DNA from: Ochotona curzoniae
Taxonomy: Eukaryota > Chordata > Mammalia > Lagomorpha > Ochotonidae
Assembly (NCBI RefSeq): GCF_017591425.1
Contig: NW_024466459.1
Location: 9,176,001 to 9,240,000 of the forward strand
Direction: 5' to 3'
DNA: 64,000 bases
The notes under the pieces are model-generated. The model saw only the letters and a program-made list of their open reading frames with translations. It did no database searches and was not told the DNA's origin. A program made the translations under genes and the position numbers. Shown here piece by piece: positions 29,801 to 44,800 of this stretch (its first letter is position 1; the number at the start of each line of letters is the position of its first letter).

Positions 29801-32800
29801 CAGCATCTTTCATGGGCAGCAAGGCAGGGTTCAGAAGACTCAGGCACACTGAACTCCCAATGTGCCATGCAACATTTTTCACAGTATCGGTGCTCGTTAT
29901 TTCCATGGCTGCTTGGGTACAAGGGCCCAGGAGTCTCCCTGTGGCTTCTGGGCTGTTGCTGGCCCGGGGAGAGCAGGCACAGGGTGTGGGCTGTGAGTGT
30001 TCCCCTGAGTTTCACAAGAGCCTGGCTAGCCTGGCTCAGGTTGTTTGGTCATGTCTCTAGAAGAGAGGATGGGGGCAAAATCAGGAAGGACTCTGTCTTC
30101 TTTTAGTCCTTCCCTTCTTCCTTTACATTAATTTTTCAAAAAATTATTTATCTGAAAGTCAGAGAGAGAAAGGTCCTTCATCTGCTGGTTCACTCCCTAG
30201 ATTGCCACAACAGCTACAGCTGATCTTGTCTGAAGCAAGGGGCCAGGAGCTTCTTCCAGGTCTCCCACATGGGTGCAGGGGCCCAAGCGTTTGAGTCATC
30301 TTCTGCTGTTTATCAGGCCATTAACATGGAGCTGGATTGCAAGTTGAGCAGCCAGGAATTGAACCATCACTTCATAGGATCCCAGCATTGCACATGACAA
30401 TTTTACCTGCTATGCCACAAAGTCCCACAAATTAATTTTTATACACTAAAGCAAACAAGCAGGGCAGTGTTTGGCAGAGCAGTTAAGACTAGTCGGAATG
30501 GGGCCTGGTGGCATGGCCTAGCGGCTAAAGTCCTCGCCTTGAATGCGCCGGTTCTAATCCTGGCAGCTCCACTTCCCATCCAGCTCCCTGCTTGTGCCCT
30601 GGGAAAGCAGTCAAGGACGGCCAAAAGCTTTGAGACCCTGCACTCGTGTGGGAGACCTGGAAGAAGTTCCTGGATCCTGGCTTTGGATCGGCATAGCATT
30701 GGCCATTGCGCTCAATTGGGGAGTGAATCATCGGACGGAAGATCTTCGTCTCTGTCTCTCCTCCTCTCTGTATATCTGACTTTCCAAAAAATAAATAAAT
30801 CTTACAAAAAAAAAAAGACTAGTCAGAAAGCCCATATCACATGTTAGAATGCCTGGTTTCTGTGCCAGCTCCCTTCCTGGTTCTAGTTGCTTGCTAATGT
30901 GCCCCTTGGGAGGCAGCAGGTGAGAGCTCAAGTAGCTGGCCCTTGCCACCCAGACGGGAGGTCTAGACTGGGTTCAGGTTCCTGGTTTAGGCTTGACCTA
31001 GCTCAGGATGCCACATGTATTTGAGGGGCAAACTGGGGGATGGAAGATCTCTTTTAGTCAGGCTCTCTTTTCAAATAAGTAAAAATAAATTGAAGTAAAA
31101 ATTTAAAAAAGAAACAAACTGGCAAGTTTTCAATTTATCAACAAGTCTAGTCTTTGCTTTTCTATCTTCTCAGTGCAAAAATAGGAAGAAAGGGCCCGGC
31201 GCGGTGGCGCAGTGGTTAAGGTCCTTGCCTTGCACGCCCGGGATCCCATATGGGCGCAGGTTCTATCCCGGCAGCCCCGCTTCCCTTCCAGCTCCCTGCC
31301 TGTGGCCCAGGAAAGCAGTCGAGGATGGCCCAAAGCTTTGGGACCCTGCACCCGCGTGGGAGACCTGGAAGAGGCTGCTGGCTTCGGACCGTCATAGCAT
31401 CAGCCGTTGCGCTCACTTGGGGAGTGAATCATCGGACGGAAGATCTTCCTCTCTGTCTCTCCTCTCTGTATATCTGCCTTTTCAATAAAAAAATAATAAA
31501 AATAAATCTTAAAAAAAATTAGGAAGAAAAAGAATGGTGGGTGAGTCCAGAGACCTGAACCTTGGAACCTGGCCCCCAGAATCCCAACTCCACAGGGGAA
31601 GTGTTTATCAGTGGGTTATGGCCCTACCTGTAGAGAATCCCTAAGCCAAAAACATCACAGAAAAGACCAGCTGTGAGCCTCCGTGAGGAGCCAGCACCCC
31701 TCCATGAAGGTCCCCATGGTGTCACAGGCACCAGTGGGCCTGGAAGACTGTGGGGGCTCTGTGCCTCCTGCTGGCCACGTCTTATGTCCAAGAATGGGAT
31801 TCACTTACCCCGGGACCAATATGCGGAACTGTGAGCTTGCAGTGCCCTGGGCATCGTGTCACAGCCCTGAGCTGCTCCTACAGCTCACGTGGAACCTAAG
31901 GTGCCTGCTCGACCAAAGCAGCTGAATGGCACCCCATGCACTGAGCCCAGCAGCTGAGGGCCAGGGCCATAGCACTGCCTGCTCCTGAAATGCAGATGGG
32001 TCCCAGGCATCACCAAGCTGAGGAAAGCTCAGAGGGGAGACAATGGAGGATGGTGACCGACACCCCCAAAGATGTTTTTTATTAGAATCATTTCACCTCA
32101 AATCTCCTGTGAAACAAGCTTTCATCCAAAATCACTCTCTATTCCAACAGCAATGACAACATCACTCCAAATGTCTTCTGCCAGCAACAGGAGAGCAGGA
32201 TGGGGAAGGGCCAAGGGACCCAGGGGGTCCTCCTGCCAGTCAGGCCACAGACACCAGGAATTCAGCTGGAAAATGAATCCAGCACCTGTTGTCATTATCA
32301 TGGAAGCCAGCAAAGCCTCCAAAGTGACTGTGACAGAAGCAGACCTGGGGCCTGCCTAGCACGGTGCCTGCACTGAGGCAGTGAGGGGCGGGGCAGGTCT
32401 GAGGACATGAACTGAAAGCAACAGGAAGTGCTCTTTGCTGTCCTGAAGCTGAGCTTTGACATGCCCAGGGAAACCACTCTCGACTTTTTCAAATCCATTC
32501 TCTGGCTTCCAGATGAAGACTCGCACACCTGGTGTAGAGATCAAGTCTGCAGAGAAGTCTGCCCCAAGTACAGCCTGCAGACTGAACACCGCCTCCCTCC
32601 CTCCACGCCCACCTGCCACCCAGGGCTCACCTAGCTCACCTGGGAGATAGAAGTAAAAAACTGACAAGTTTTGCAAGTCAAGACCAGGAAATCTTAGATT
32701 TCATGCAAAGTCCAATTAAGACCCAAGAGAAAAGGAGCGGGGATAAAATCCATAGTTTTCCTAAACAAGCCAAGTGGGAAGACAGAGCAGCAAGCACTGA

Positions 32801-35800
32801 CAGGCTGAGCTGGCCAAGGACGCCCCTCCTGCCCGTTTATCCCCCTGTCTGGCCCTCACTTGAGACTAAAGTCCCAACAGCCAGGGCACCAGGGTGGCAT
32901 GCAGTGGCATGGCAGGTCAGCAGGAAGAACAAATGTTGGCACATGGCTCCCCTACCACAGTGCCGCTGCCAATGAGACTGATGCAAGCAAAAGAAGGGAG
33001 GGAAAACAATCTGGTGCCACGAAACTGGTGCCACGGGAGTCAGGAGGACTTGACTCAGCAAGGAACAGAGGAACAGGTCCCATCAGACAGACAGGAGGTG
33101 ATTCAACAACAGCGCTGTCTCGATCCCTTCAGGAAACAGTCCCACCTAGCCAGCACAAAGTGCCAGTGAGGCAGCACTGGCATCTGGATTTGGCCAGATC
33201 TCCCTGTTCGAGCCTCTGCCCAGCTCTGGGAGCGTGGGGATTTACAGAGCAGGCCAGAGCAAGCAGGCTGCAGGTGGGGCGTTTTTTGGGTGGACAGTGT
33301 AAGCCTGCGTCCAGTCTGGGCAGGTGGGAAGCCAAATGAGACAAGCCTCTTCCTCTCAGACTGGCCCGTGGAGCACGTCCCTTGCCGGGGCCTCCCTGCC
33401 GACCCTGCAGCCTTGCCCCATTCTCTGAGATGGCCTCATCCTCATGCTGGCCTAGGACGCCTTATACAGCTCACAGCTCAGCTCACCCACCTGGCCGAGG
33501 AGGGCAAGGTGCCTGCCCCAGGCCCTCAGCAGTGGCACTGCTCCCACCCAGGACAGCCGGGTCTGGCACATGGTAGGCACTCACACACCATCTCACTCAT
33601 GCTCACCCCAACCTGCATTCTCCTCATTGTCCAGTGTCAACTTTCTTTCAGAGTGCTTCTGGGTGGCTTAATCTCCAAGTCTGCTCGGCACTGCAGTCAA
33701 TGCGTGAACTCACCGGAGCGGCAGAAACAGCAGGGGCGTACAGAGGAGCTGGCTCGATTCAAGGCTGACCCGCTGATGGGAGAAGGAGGTCACTAACTCC
33801 GAATTTAAAAGGCTCATTTAAAAAAGTATTATTTGCCTTTTTGCTCATTATGGTCTGAATGCTTCTAAATCTCAAGACAAAAACAATTACTGTAGAGTTA
33901 ACTTACTTACTTATCCCACAAATAATTATGGAGCATTTATTATATAATCATTATATAAAATGAGCCAAGCACTGGGAACAAAACATGAAAACTCCACCTA
34001 CAGGACTAATGGTGGGCACTAATGAATTTTCACAATAGCCCCATGAAATTGCTACCTGTGTTTCCCCAGGGAGCCCCCGTGGAAGGGGGAAGAGAAGGGT
34101 GTCAAAAGGACAGCTGGAACAAGGTTTTCTGGGACAGACGCTGGTACTCCAGGTGCAAGCAAGCAGTGATTTGAAATTACTTTGGGTATAACTGACGAAG
34201 CTGGTTTGCCAGAGCTGCCAGCGACCATGGCCTCACAGCTGCGTGGGAACAACACTGCATACCCTACACCTCCCCCAGGAAAGCGCCCTCACCAGCACAC
34301 TTCCTTCAGTCGCATCCTGTTGCCACAAACGGAGCCCTGCCATGGGCATACTGCCTGTCCGGGGATGGAAACACTCCACTTATCAGAAAAATAGGAGGAA
34401 GCTGGTGGGGCTGCTTGGGACGCACGAGAACGGCCTGCGCTGCCAGACAGCCGGGGCTGGGAAGGCCGGCTGCCCCGCTCAGAGGTTCCTGCGGGAAGGG
34501 TTAAAGGGGAGCCTGCCAAGACAAACCAAGTCCAGCGAGCACTGGCCCTGCGACTGAAGGAAAGGCAGGGAGGGGTAAGGAAACGTTCCTTTCTCCATTT
34601 CAAAAATGTAGTCAGAACCAGGGCCCAGCAGCTTGGCACTGTTCCGGGGCTGCCACAGGGACACCTATTGCCCTCCAGACCTCAGCAAACACCCCCGTGG
34701 GCTGGGCGGACACCTGCAAAGGGCAGATTTTGTTGTTTGACCATGCTGAATGTCATCTATGTTGGACTCACTCCCTCGAGAGGCCACTCCACTGTCTCGC
34801 CCCAGCCAGGGCGGACAGTGTCTGCCCCGACAGGCCGCCTCATAGCAGGACTGTGGCAGAGGGGCCAGGGCAGATTCTGCTCTCAGGGATTCTTCCAAGA
34901 ACTGGATCTCCTTGCTGCGAGTGGACAGACTCGGAGGGTGGAGGGGGCCAGGACACAGAAAAGGACAAACCGGCAGACAGCCCTGGGAGGCTGACCCACA
35001 CAGGGAAGGCTGAGACACTCCTCGCCACACGGTCATCCAGTTACGAAAGCCTTGTTCGGCCTGCAAGGGCTCACACTAGCAAGCGCATCTGAGATGTGTT
35101 AAAGCCAGGAGGAGGCAGGGTAGTGCAGGCCTGGCTGTCACTTTCGTCCTGCCAAAGGGGAGCTGGTCTTCCTGAGGGATCGAGGAAAGCCAGTACGTCC
35201 ATGGCGTGACCAGGAAGGCATTCACCTCACTCCAACGTTAGGACTAGAGATGAGCAACATCCTACGGAACTCAAAAACCACAGAGCAGCATTTCAAGGCG
35301 AACAGAACCATGGGGTGAGTGCTAGACTCCCCAGCCCAGGCATTTTCTGCATCATATAATTTCAAAAAGCTGCGTCCCGGTTGGGCAGGAGGGGCTCAGC
35401 CACGCCCTGGTGAGCAATCCCTGGCATTTGGCGGGGAAGGCAGGAGGTGTGTTGGGGCTTGCAGGGAAGACAGGGGTATGGACGTATGGGGCATGCAGCT
35501 GCAGGACCACCAGGAGGGGTGGGGCTCCTGCGAGCCTCAGCCTCAGTTCTCCATGAAGCAACTGCAGTCAGGAAGGCCCCTTCGGCAATGCAGCAGAGCC
35601 AAGAGGAGGGGTCAGAGGAGAATAATGGTTGGCTTTTCCTCCCTGCATGAGATCACAAGCTCCAACAGTCAGGGTTTCCACCAGTAAGCCTTCTTTGAAA
35701 GGCGGTAGAACCAAGAACATGGGTTGGAAGTGTGACTTTGCAGACTATACCATTTGTCTACCTGTGGCTTAGATCAGGTCTCCTGGGTACTCAGGCAGGT

Positions 35801-38800
35801 CCCTAAGGCCCTAGCTGGGGTGGCAGTCCTCAGGAGGTCCACTTCAGGAAATTCTACACCAGCACCCTAGGGATCAAGAGGATCTACTTGAGGCCTTCAC
35901 CACGTGAGAGCAGGAAGTGCCAAACGTCAGGTAGGCTTGGCCATTTCCCAACAGTTTAAAGGCCACATCAGGTGGCTCACAAATCAGCAATGGCCAAGGG
36001 CCATTTCCTTTTCTGGTCTTGGGTGAATCATGCTGTATTCTCCCCTCTTGAATCAGCCTGATTACAATTAGGATCTGGGGACACGAGGGGACATGAGGGG
36101 CAGGTGGAATCATAAAACTGAGATGGAGGGACCAAGTGCGTTCTCTCCCTGTCAGCCCATCTTCCTTCCACATCCTAAATACAGAACTCACAAAAGCAGG
36201 TATGTATTATTCAGGTCTAACAAAACCTCTACAAGGCAGACATTTTCATTTTGTAGAAGGGAAAATTGAGGTAAATATAGTGAAGTGACTTGTGCTCAGC
36301 ACATGGCAATGTTGGAACTTCATCCTGACTCTGCACCTCAAACCCAGGGAAACAGTAACAGCTTCTATGACGCCATTGGTTAAACCACCACGTAACTCAG
36401 CCAAGGGCAGGAGGAAATACCTCTCTCCAGGAATGACTTCCAACAGGTCACAGGGTACAGTGGGTGTGCAATCTGTGAAGGGGACTGTCTGGCATTCTTT
36501 GTAGTTCAGCATGCTTAGGGCTAGAAAGTGGGCCGTGGCAAGCAGGTGTGAGGCCTCTTGTCTTCTCAGAGCTGGACACTCTTTTCTCACAGGGCTACCA
36601 CAGCAACCTTATCGGCTGCATGGGAACTCCCAAACTCTGAGCTGGCCAACTGCCTGGTAAAGGTGCTGATGAACATCTGCAAGACCTGCGTTTTGGCCAG
36701 GGTGCCCAGGGAGCCTTCGTGGTTGACTAAGGATGAGGGGAAGGTTGACCACCTGCACCCCAAGTGCCTGGCACCGTAAGGATAAAAACTAAGACCCTGC
36801 TAATTATATTATACTGTTTCTGTGAGCTCCCCCGCCCCCTTTTTCTTTTAACAAGTCTCTCAGATCTTTGAAATGACATTTTGGAAGACATCTAATAAAA
36901 CTGGTGTCTGGAGCAACTCACTCGCCTCAGAGTGAGTCGAGTCCCCTGGTCCCCACTATCAATCTTAAATCTTGTATCTCTCTCTCAGTTCCTGTCCTTC
37001 CTTGCTTCTTGTAGCATTGCTGTATGCTGGCAGAGGACATGCCATATTTGCCAGCTGCTGGCTACGATGATTTTAGAGACCACACTGTCCAGTGAGTGAT
37101 GTCTAAGTTGACCTCAATGGAAGAAGACCCAGTCCTGAGGTCTCAGTCACACCTTCTGTGTCCACCAGCACCACCCCTGTCCTTAGCCTGTACTTCCTGG
37201 AGACTCGGGGAACAGATGCCACCAAATCTTCTCACCTAGGTGAACAACCATGTGTACTTCCAATGAGAGCCGAGCCATAAAGGGTGGGATACTTCTGACC
37301 TGGGTGAAGAACAGTCATCTCCTGCCCAATAGAGAAGCTTGTTGGATGGAAACTGTACACTAGTGTTTCATTATAACTTGAAACGCCCACTCGGATTTTT
37401 GCTGCAAAGCTGTACTAGCTCTGGCTTTCATCTGCACAGCTGAAGAAAACAAAGAGCAAGCAAGGGTGTGAGAAGCATTGCTGGTACAACACAGGCTGAG
37501 AATCTCAATGTTTTTTTTTTTTTCTTTTAAGTCCCCATTTGGAATATGGAGGAGGCTAACTGTTCTCATACAGCAGCTTTATGGAGATGTAACTCACAGA
37601 CCATATAATCTTTCAAGCATTTAGTCTGAAATTCTGCATTTCTTTCATACTGTTAAAATCACAGACCAGCATACACTGAAGATTGAAACAAACTTGGTTG
37701 GCATTTTAACACTGCAAAGACCAAAAATGATGCTGAGCAGTGGGAGGGGGTTGGAGTGAAGGGAGTACCCAGCCAGTCTCGCTCAACACAGACCCCTCAC
37801 CTAGACTCCCAGCCACTGAGCACACATGGGGTTGGTGTAGCAGTTACAAGGTCCTCTGGGAGCCAGTGTTGTCGCACAGCGAGTTGGGCTACTGCCTATA
37901 GTTCTGGCATCCCATATGGACCCTGGTTCAAGTCCTGGCTGCACCACTTCTGATTCAGCTCCTTGCTAGCATACCTGGGAAGGCAGAAAAAGATGACCCA
38001 AGTGTTTGGACCCCCATGTCCACAAGGGAGACCTGGGGGAGGCTCCTGGCTTTGAACCCACCCAGCTCCAGCTATTCTGGCCATTTGAGGAGTGAACAGT
38101 AGATGGAGGATCTCTCTTGCCTTCCCTGTGATCCTTCCAAATAATAAAAATAAAGAAATCTTTTTTTTTTTTTTAAGTCAGATATACAGAGAGGAGGAAG
38201 ACAGACAGGAAGATCTTCCGTCCAATGGTTCACTCCCTAAGTGACTGCATCGGCTGGTGCTGAGCCAATCTGAAGCCAGGAGCCAGGAACTTCTTCCAGG
38301 TCTCCTGATCAGGTACAGGGTCCCAAAGCTTTGGGCCGTCCTCCACTGCTTTCCCAGGCCACAAGCAGGGAGCTGGATGGGAAGTAGAGCTGCCAGGATT
38401 AGAACTGGCGCCCATATGGGATCCCAGCACATTCAAGGCAAGGATTTTAGCCACTAGGCCACACTATTGGGCCCAAAAATAAAGAAATTTTTAAAGGAAA
38501 AAAAATGTCCTTTGGGAGGCCCACATTTCTTCCTGGATGCCTGGGTCTTGAGCAGATGGCTCAAGAACCTGAGCTTCAAACACCTACATGGGAGACCCTG
38601 GATGAGTTCTCGACTCCTCCCTTCTGTCTGCTCCAGTCCCAACTCCTGTAAGCGGTTCAGAGCAGAGGTCTCTGTCTCTCTCTCAAAAACATGACACACG
38701 ATAACTGGGAAACTGGGCATCTTCAGCAGGAAGGACAGCCACTGGAGGCAGTCCCATCCAGCTGAGCTGGGCCCCAGAGCCAGAGAAGTGAGGATTAAAT

Positions 38801-41800
38801 TAACCCCTATGACTCAAAAACAATCTACCAAGGCAGTTCCTAAACTGGGCATCAAGGCAAATTCTCAAAAGTGACACAGGATATCCAAAGGCTTCATGGG
38901 CAATGTGGCATTTTAAAAAAATATTTTTAAATGATTATTTATTTATTTGAAAGGCAGTTACAGAGAAAGGGAGAGAAAAAACATATTTCAACTGCTGGGT
39001 TTTTTTTTTTTTCCCCACTCCCTAAATGGCCCCAACATGTCCCATCCAGGATTCCTACGTGGGTGGCCAGTGCTCAAACTTGGGTATCTGCTGCTGCTCT
39101 CCAGATGCATCAACAAGGAGCTGGGTCAGAAGTGGAGCAGTCAGGATTCAAAACCAAAACTCAAATGGGATTCCAGCATTGCAAGCAATGGTTTAGCTCA
39201 CTGTACCTAACATCAGCCCTGATGTGGCAATACTTGTCAGATATCACACACAAACTTCTATTATTTTTTTAAGGGGCTGCTGCACTGTGAGGACATAATA
39301 GTATTTTGAGCCCTTGTTTATCAGCTGAAAAGATGTAGCCTCCTGTGCCTGAGGGAAAGGGCATCTCAGCAGATTGTGTTACCCCATCAGCTTGAGCACT
39401 CTGCAACAACTGTATTCTATCCTGTGAAAAGCACTTTCCAAACATCACCTCGTGTTGCAAAGTGGTGTGGCTTACGTGCCAGTGAACCCACACCTGCAGG
39501 GATGCTGGGCCATGTGGTAACCCAGGTCTTCTCACTACGAGGCTGAGACCCAGTGGTGAGCTCCACACTCAGCACTAGCACTAGTTTTGGACTCTAAATA
39601 TTAAAAAATGAAATGTTTTCTTTTACTTCAGTGGGGCTAACACACCTTTCTAAAAAATGCTCTAGGACTTCCCTGTGGAGACTCGGCTTTGTTTGTACAG
39701 ATGGTTGCTTCCCGCCCAGAGGGATTATCCTCCTAGAACTGCGCCTGGACCACACCACTTCAGGGAGCTGACAATCCCAGCCCCTCCCAGTGAGAGCTGG
39801 CTCTGGGCCGCTCCATCTTTCTCACTCCAGGTCAGCAGGCCCCATGTTTGTTTTTAAAGGAAGGGTGTGCCAGGGACAACTACTGAGTGGAAATACCTTC
39901 ATCCACAGGAACTGAGGAGTGGAGAAAAAAATAAGCAGGATAATACAACTGAGGGTAACTGGGGTAAAACAAAGACAAAGCAAGTGGTGAAAAAGGTTCA
40001 TGCGCCAAGGGTAAACAGATGGAAGAGACACCAAGGCTGCCAGGCGCGCTGAAGCACTGCCATCGCTCACGTGACCTCTAGGACAGCAGTGCCACCTTCT
40101 GTTGAGCAATCAGAACACACGAAGGTCAGCTGCCTGAAGAGAAAGACATTAGGGAACCAGCATGCCAAAGGGTTCAGGTTCAGGCAGAGAGCTCACCCCG
40201 CTCCCAAGCAGCAGGTACGCTGCAAAGCCCCATTCCTGGACCACTGGCCAGGACCGAGGATGCCGCCACAGGCAGGTCTGGGGCCTAACCTTATACTCAG
40301 ACCCCCAAAGTAGGAACTGTGCACCCACAGGTAACTCCAAACAGCATGTAATAAAACTTTGGGCAATTTCAGTCTGTCTTGTGCTTCTCTAAGTCAGCAA
40401 GCAAACTTCGAGAATACTCAATTTTGCTCACCTATCAGGGAACTCCTTAGAGGGTTTAGTCCAACCTCAACCCCCTAATTCTTAGGGAATGCTTCTCTAT
40501 TTACATGCTTTTGTATTTGTTTATTTGAGATGGATAGACAGATATTTGGTTCACACCACAAATGCTGGGATCCAGGAACTCAATCCAGGTCTCCCACACA
40601 GATGGCAGGGACCCAAATCCTTGACCCATCACCTGCTGCCTCCCAGAGAACACAACTGGAATTCAAACCCAGACACTCCCAAATGGGAGCCAGGCATTCC
40701 AACCAGCATGACCGGCTAGGCCAATCACATGCCCCTCTCAAGTTTCCTTAAGGACATCCCCGCACATGGTTTCTGACAACCTTCCTCTACAAACAGGAGC
40801 TACCCACTACTTCCTGAGGCAGCTCCATCCGCTTTCTGCTCTCCTCTGCGAAGGCCAGCTCGCAGCTAACAGCAATGCCTGCACTGGCCGCCGCCTTCCT
40901 TTCCAGACTTCCTAACACAGAATTTAATGATCTGCTCTTCCCAATCCCTCAACATCTTCAGCTTCTTTTAGGGGAAAAAAAAAAAAAAGACAAATAACTA
41001 ATTTCATTTAACTTGAAAGGCAGAGCCTGCTACATCTGGCCAGAGGTTATTCACCTGCTGGGCCACCCTTTGAATGTCCCTGATAGCCATGGATGAGTTG
41101 GGCTGAAGCCAGGAGCCTGGACTGGCAAGACCTCAGGTCCCTGTGCCTTCGTCTGCTGCCTCCCCGGGTACACAGCAGCAGCAGTCTGAAAACAGAAGCA
41201 GAGACTTGAACCCTGGCACTCAAATATAAGGTACAGACACCCCCAAGAAACATCTTTTAAATTTTATTTGAAAGGCAGAGTTACAAAGAAAAAACAGATC
41301 TTCCATCCACTGGTTCATTCCCCCCATGTGGCCAAAATGGCCAGAATTGAGCTGATCCCAAACTAGAAGCCTTCCCCTAGGTCTTTTGTGTGGGTAGGGG
41401 CCCAAGGCCATAAGCAAGAAGCTGAATTCTAAGTGGAGCAGTTAGGACACGAACTAGCATCTATATGGGTTGCCAGCAACACAGGAGGAGGCCTAGCATA
41501 TAACATCACTGCCCGGCCACCCAAACAACACTGTAACGGCTACAGCAAACGCCAGGCTCTCTTTACCTGTTTACCTATTTATCACAAGATGTGGTGTGGG
41601 TCCACTCTCACCTTTAGGTCTGCTGCTCTCTAAGCAATTCTAGATTGAAAGTTAGAATTCACTGTTCCCAAGCACACATGGCATGACCTCTGGTAGCTAA
41701 GCCAATGAAGTACTGGTAGTGCTAGTTGCTACTAGCACTGCTGGACATATCAGATGCTATTTTTTTGGGCAAGGTTTATTTATTTTTATTGCAAGTCAGA

Positions 41801-44800
41801 TATAGACAGGAGGAGAGACAGAGAGAAATATCCTCTGTCCAACCATTCACTCCCCAAGTGACTGCAATGGCCAGTGCTGGAGCTGAGCCAAAGTCAGGAG
41901 CCAGGAGACTCTTCCGGGTCTCCCACTCGGGTGCAGGTTCCCAATGCTTTGGGCCATCCTCGACTGCTTTCCCAGGCCACAAGCAGGGATCTATGTGGGA
42001 AGCAGGGGTGCTGGGATTAGAACTGGCGCCCATATGGGATCCTGGTGCGTTCAAGACAAGGACTTTAGCTGCTAGGCTACCGTGCTGGGTCCTCAGATGC
42101 TATTATCCCAACAACTTTCTATTTTTTCTTTTTTAAGCCAACCAACTTTCACTTAGCAAACTGTATTATGATGCCTGCTTTCTGAATGAGAGAAACTCAA
42201 GGCTAAGGAACTGCCCCCAAGCAGCCCTGAAGTTCAAACCCAGATCTGACTCCAGACCTTTGGTTTCTCTACTCTTTGCTGGATCAAACTGTCTTATTCT
42301 GCATATTTATTTTACTGTGCCAACACAGTTCAAGACTCAGTGAGGGTAACAACTCCACGGATGCTTGCAGAGAAATAAAAAGTAATCAAGCTACTGATAT
42401 TATCAGCACACAATTACAGTTGAAGAACATTAGTTCTCAAAGTTGGCCTGTGGACTTCTAGGGCTTCATAAGATCAAAGCTGTTCTTATCGGGGCAGCAT
42501 TGTGGCACAGTTAGTTCAAGTCTTGGCTGCTCTGCTTCCCATCCAATTTCCGGCTAATGAACTGGAGGTAGCAGATGATAGCCACTCCTGTTGGAGAGCC
42601 AGATAAAGTTCCTGGATCCCGGCTTCAGTCAGGCCTAGCTTTGGCCTTTGGGGAGTGGACTCGTGTCTCCTTTCCTTCTCTGTCATTCTGCCTCTCAAAT
42701 AAATAAATTCTTTAAAAAAAAAGAGGGGGCTGACATGGTAGCATGATAAGCGAATTCTCCTCTTGCAGCACCAGTATTCCACAAGGGGCCGTTCTAGTCC
42801 AGTTTCCTGCTTATGCCCTGGGAAAGCAGTGGAGGATGATCCAAGACCTCAGAACTCTGCACACATGCGGGAATCCTGGAAAGAAGCTCTTGGCTTTGGC
42901 TCAGCTCCGCTCCAGCCACTGAGGGTATGAACCAGCAGATGGAAGATTTCTCTCTCTGTAAAACCTGCCTTCTGTAAGCAATGATGTGTCAGCTGCAGAC
43001 CTTGTGAACAAACTGAAGCAGGCAACACTGTAGCAGGAGTCACCGTATACTCACCACCATCATCATCATCATTCTTTCTGAAGAGCCGATTTTACTCTGC
43101 ATCACAGTACAAATGGCTGACCCTTGCAGGAGGCACCAGTGAGGGGAATTAACCTGCTGCTTCTGGAACAGAGTGTCTCGTTCAAGGCTCGGCTCCACTC
43201 TCTACTCCACTTCCTGTGAGTATGTACACCCTGGGGTGCACTATTTGGGCCCCCATCAGATGGGAGATCTGGGTTCAATTCCAGGCTCCTGGCTTTGGCC
43301 TGTCCAGTACTGAATTTGGTGGACATGTGGGAAGTAAATGCAAAGAAGATCTCTCTGTCTCTCTGCTTTTCAAATTAAGCAAATAAATAAAAACTCTGGG
43401 CCAACCTGCTGGCACTGAGGTTTAAGCTACCACGTGCAACACTGGAACCCCACATAACTGTTCTTTCAAGTCCCAGCTGATTCACCTCCAATCCAGCTCC
43501 TGCTGTTGCACCCGGGAAAGCAGCGGAAGATGGCCTTGAGTCCTGGTCACTCACATGAAACCTGCTGTGCTACAAAATGCTCGTCCTACGTCAGTCTTAA
43601 CTTTTCACATAGTAAATATAAACAGGCAAAATCAAAATGAATAAAAGTTCCTTGAGATTTCATTTTTAAACTGCATGAAGAAACCAAAGCATTGCAGGCC
43701 GACACAGTAGCTTATCAAGCTAATCCTCTGCCCTGTGGTGCGATCCCATATGGACACCGACCGGTTCATGTTCCGGCTACTTCACTTCTTTTTCTTTTTT
43801 TTTTTTTTTTAAAGATTTATTTATTTTATTGGAAAGTCAGATGCACAGAGAGGAGGAGAGACAGAGAGGAAGATCTTCCGTCCAATGATTCATTTCCAAG
43901 TGAGCGCAACGGCCAGTGCTGCGCCGATCTGAAGCCAGGAGCCGAGAGCTTTTTCCAGGTCTCCCACGCGGGTGCAGGGTCCCAAGGCTTTGGGCCGTCC
44001 TCGACTGCTTTCCCAGGGCACAAGCAGAGAGCTGGATGGGATGTGGAGCTGCCAGGATTAGAACCGGCACCCATATGGGATCCTGGCGTGTTCAAGGAGA
44101 GGACCTTAACCATTACGCTATTGTGCTGGTCCCTACTTTATTTCTGATTCAGCCCTCTGCTTATGGCCTGCGAAGGTAGCAGAGAATGGTTGAAGTCTTT
44201 GGGCTCTACACCTATTTGGAAGCCTGGAGAGAAGCTGCTTGTTCCCAGCTTTGTATGAGCTCAGCTCTGACTGTTACAGCCACTTGGGAATGAACCAGTG
44301 GATGGAAGACCTTGTCTATATTTCACTGTAAACTCTACCTTTCAAGTAAGTAAATCTTAAATTAAATAAATAAAGCAATCAAGCAAAGCATTTGGAAAAT
44401 AACAAATATCAAAGTAAAGAGACTGCCATCTACTGGAAACGACAGTTATGACAGCACCCACTTGGTAACATGACACAGGAAGGGTCTTGTGGAGCTCCGC
44501 TTCCTGCTAACTGGCAGGTAACATGTGACTGCTCAGCTGGGCTCCCTGCCTCCCACAGGTGAGACCTAGCTCCCTTTTCAATCTGGTGCAACCCCAGCTT
44601 GGAGGACATCTGGAGGGTGAATTAGCAGACAGGAGATCTCTCAATCTTTAGAAACCTGGAGAGCAGTATTGTGGGTGTGTGGCGTGGGTATCCCCCAGGA
44701 AGGCTGCTTCATATTCCAGGTGCTCCTCCTCCCTGCTGCGATGCCTGAGAAAGCAGAGGGGGGTGGCCCAAGTGCTTGGGTCCCTGCATCCATGTGGGAG

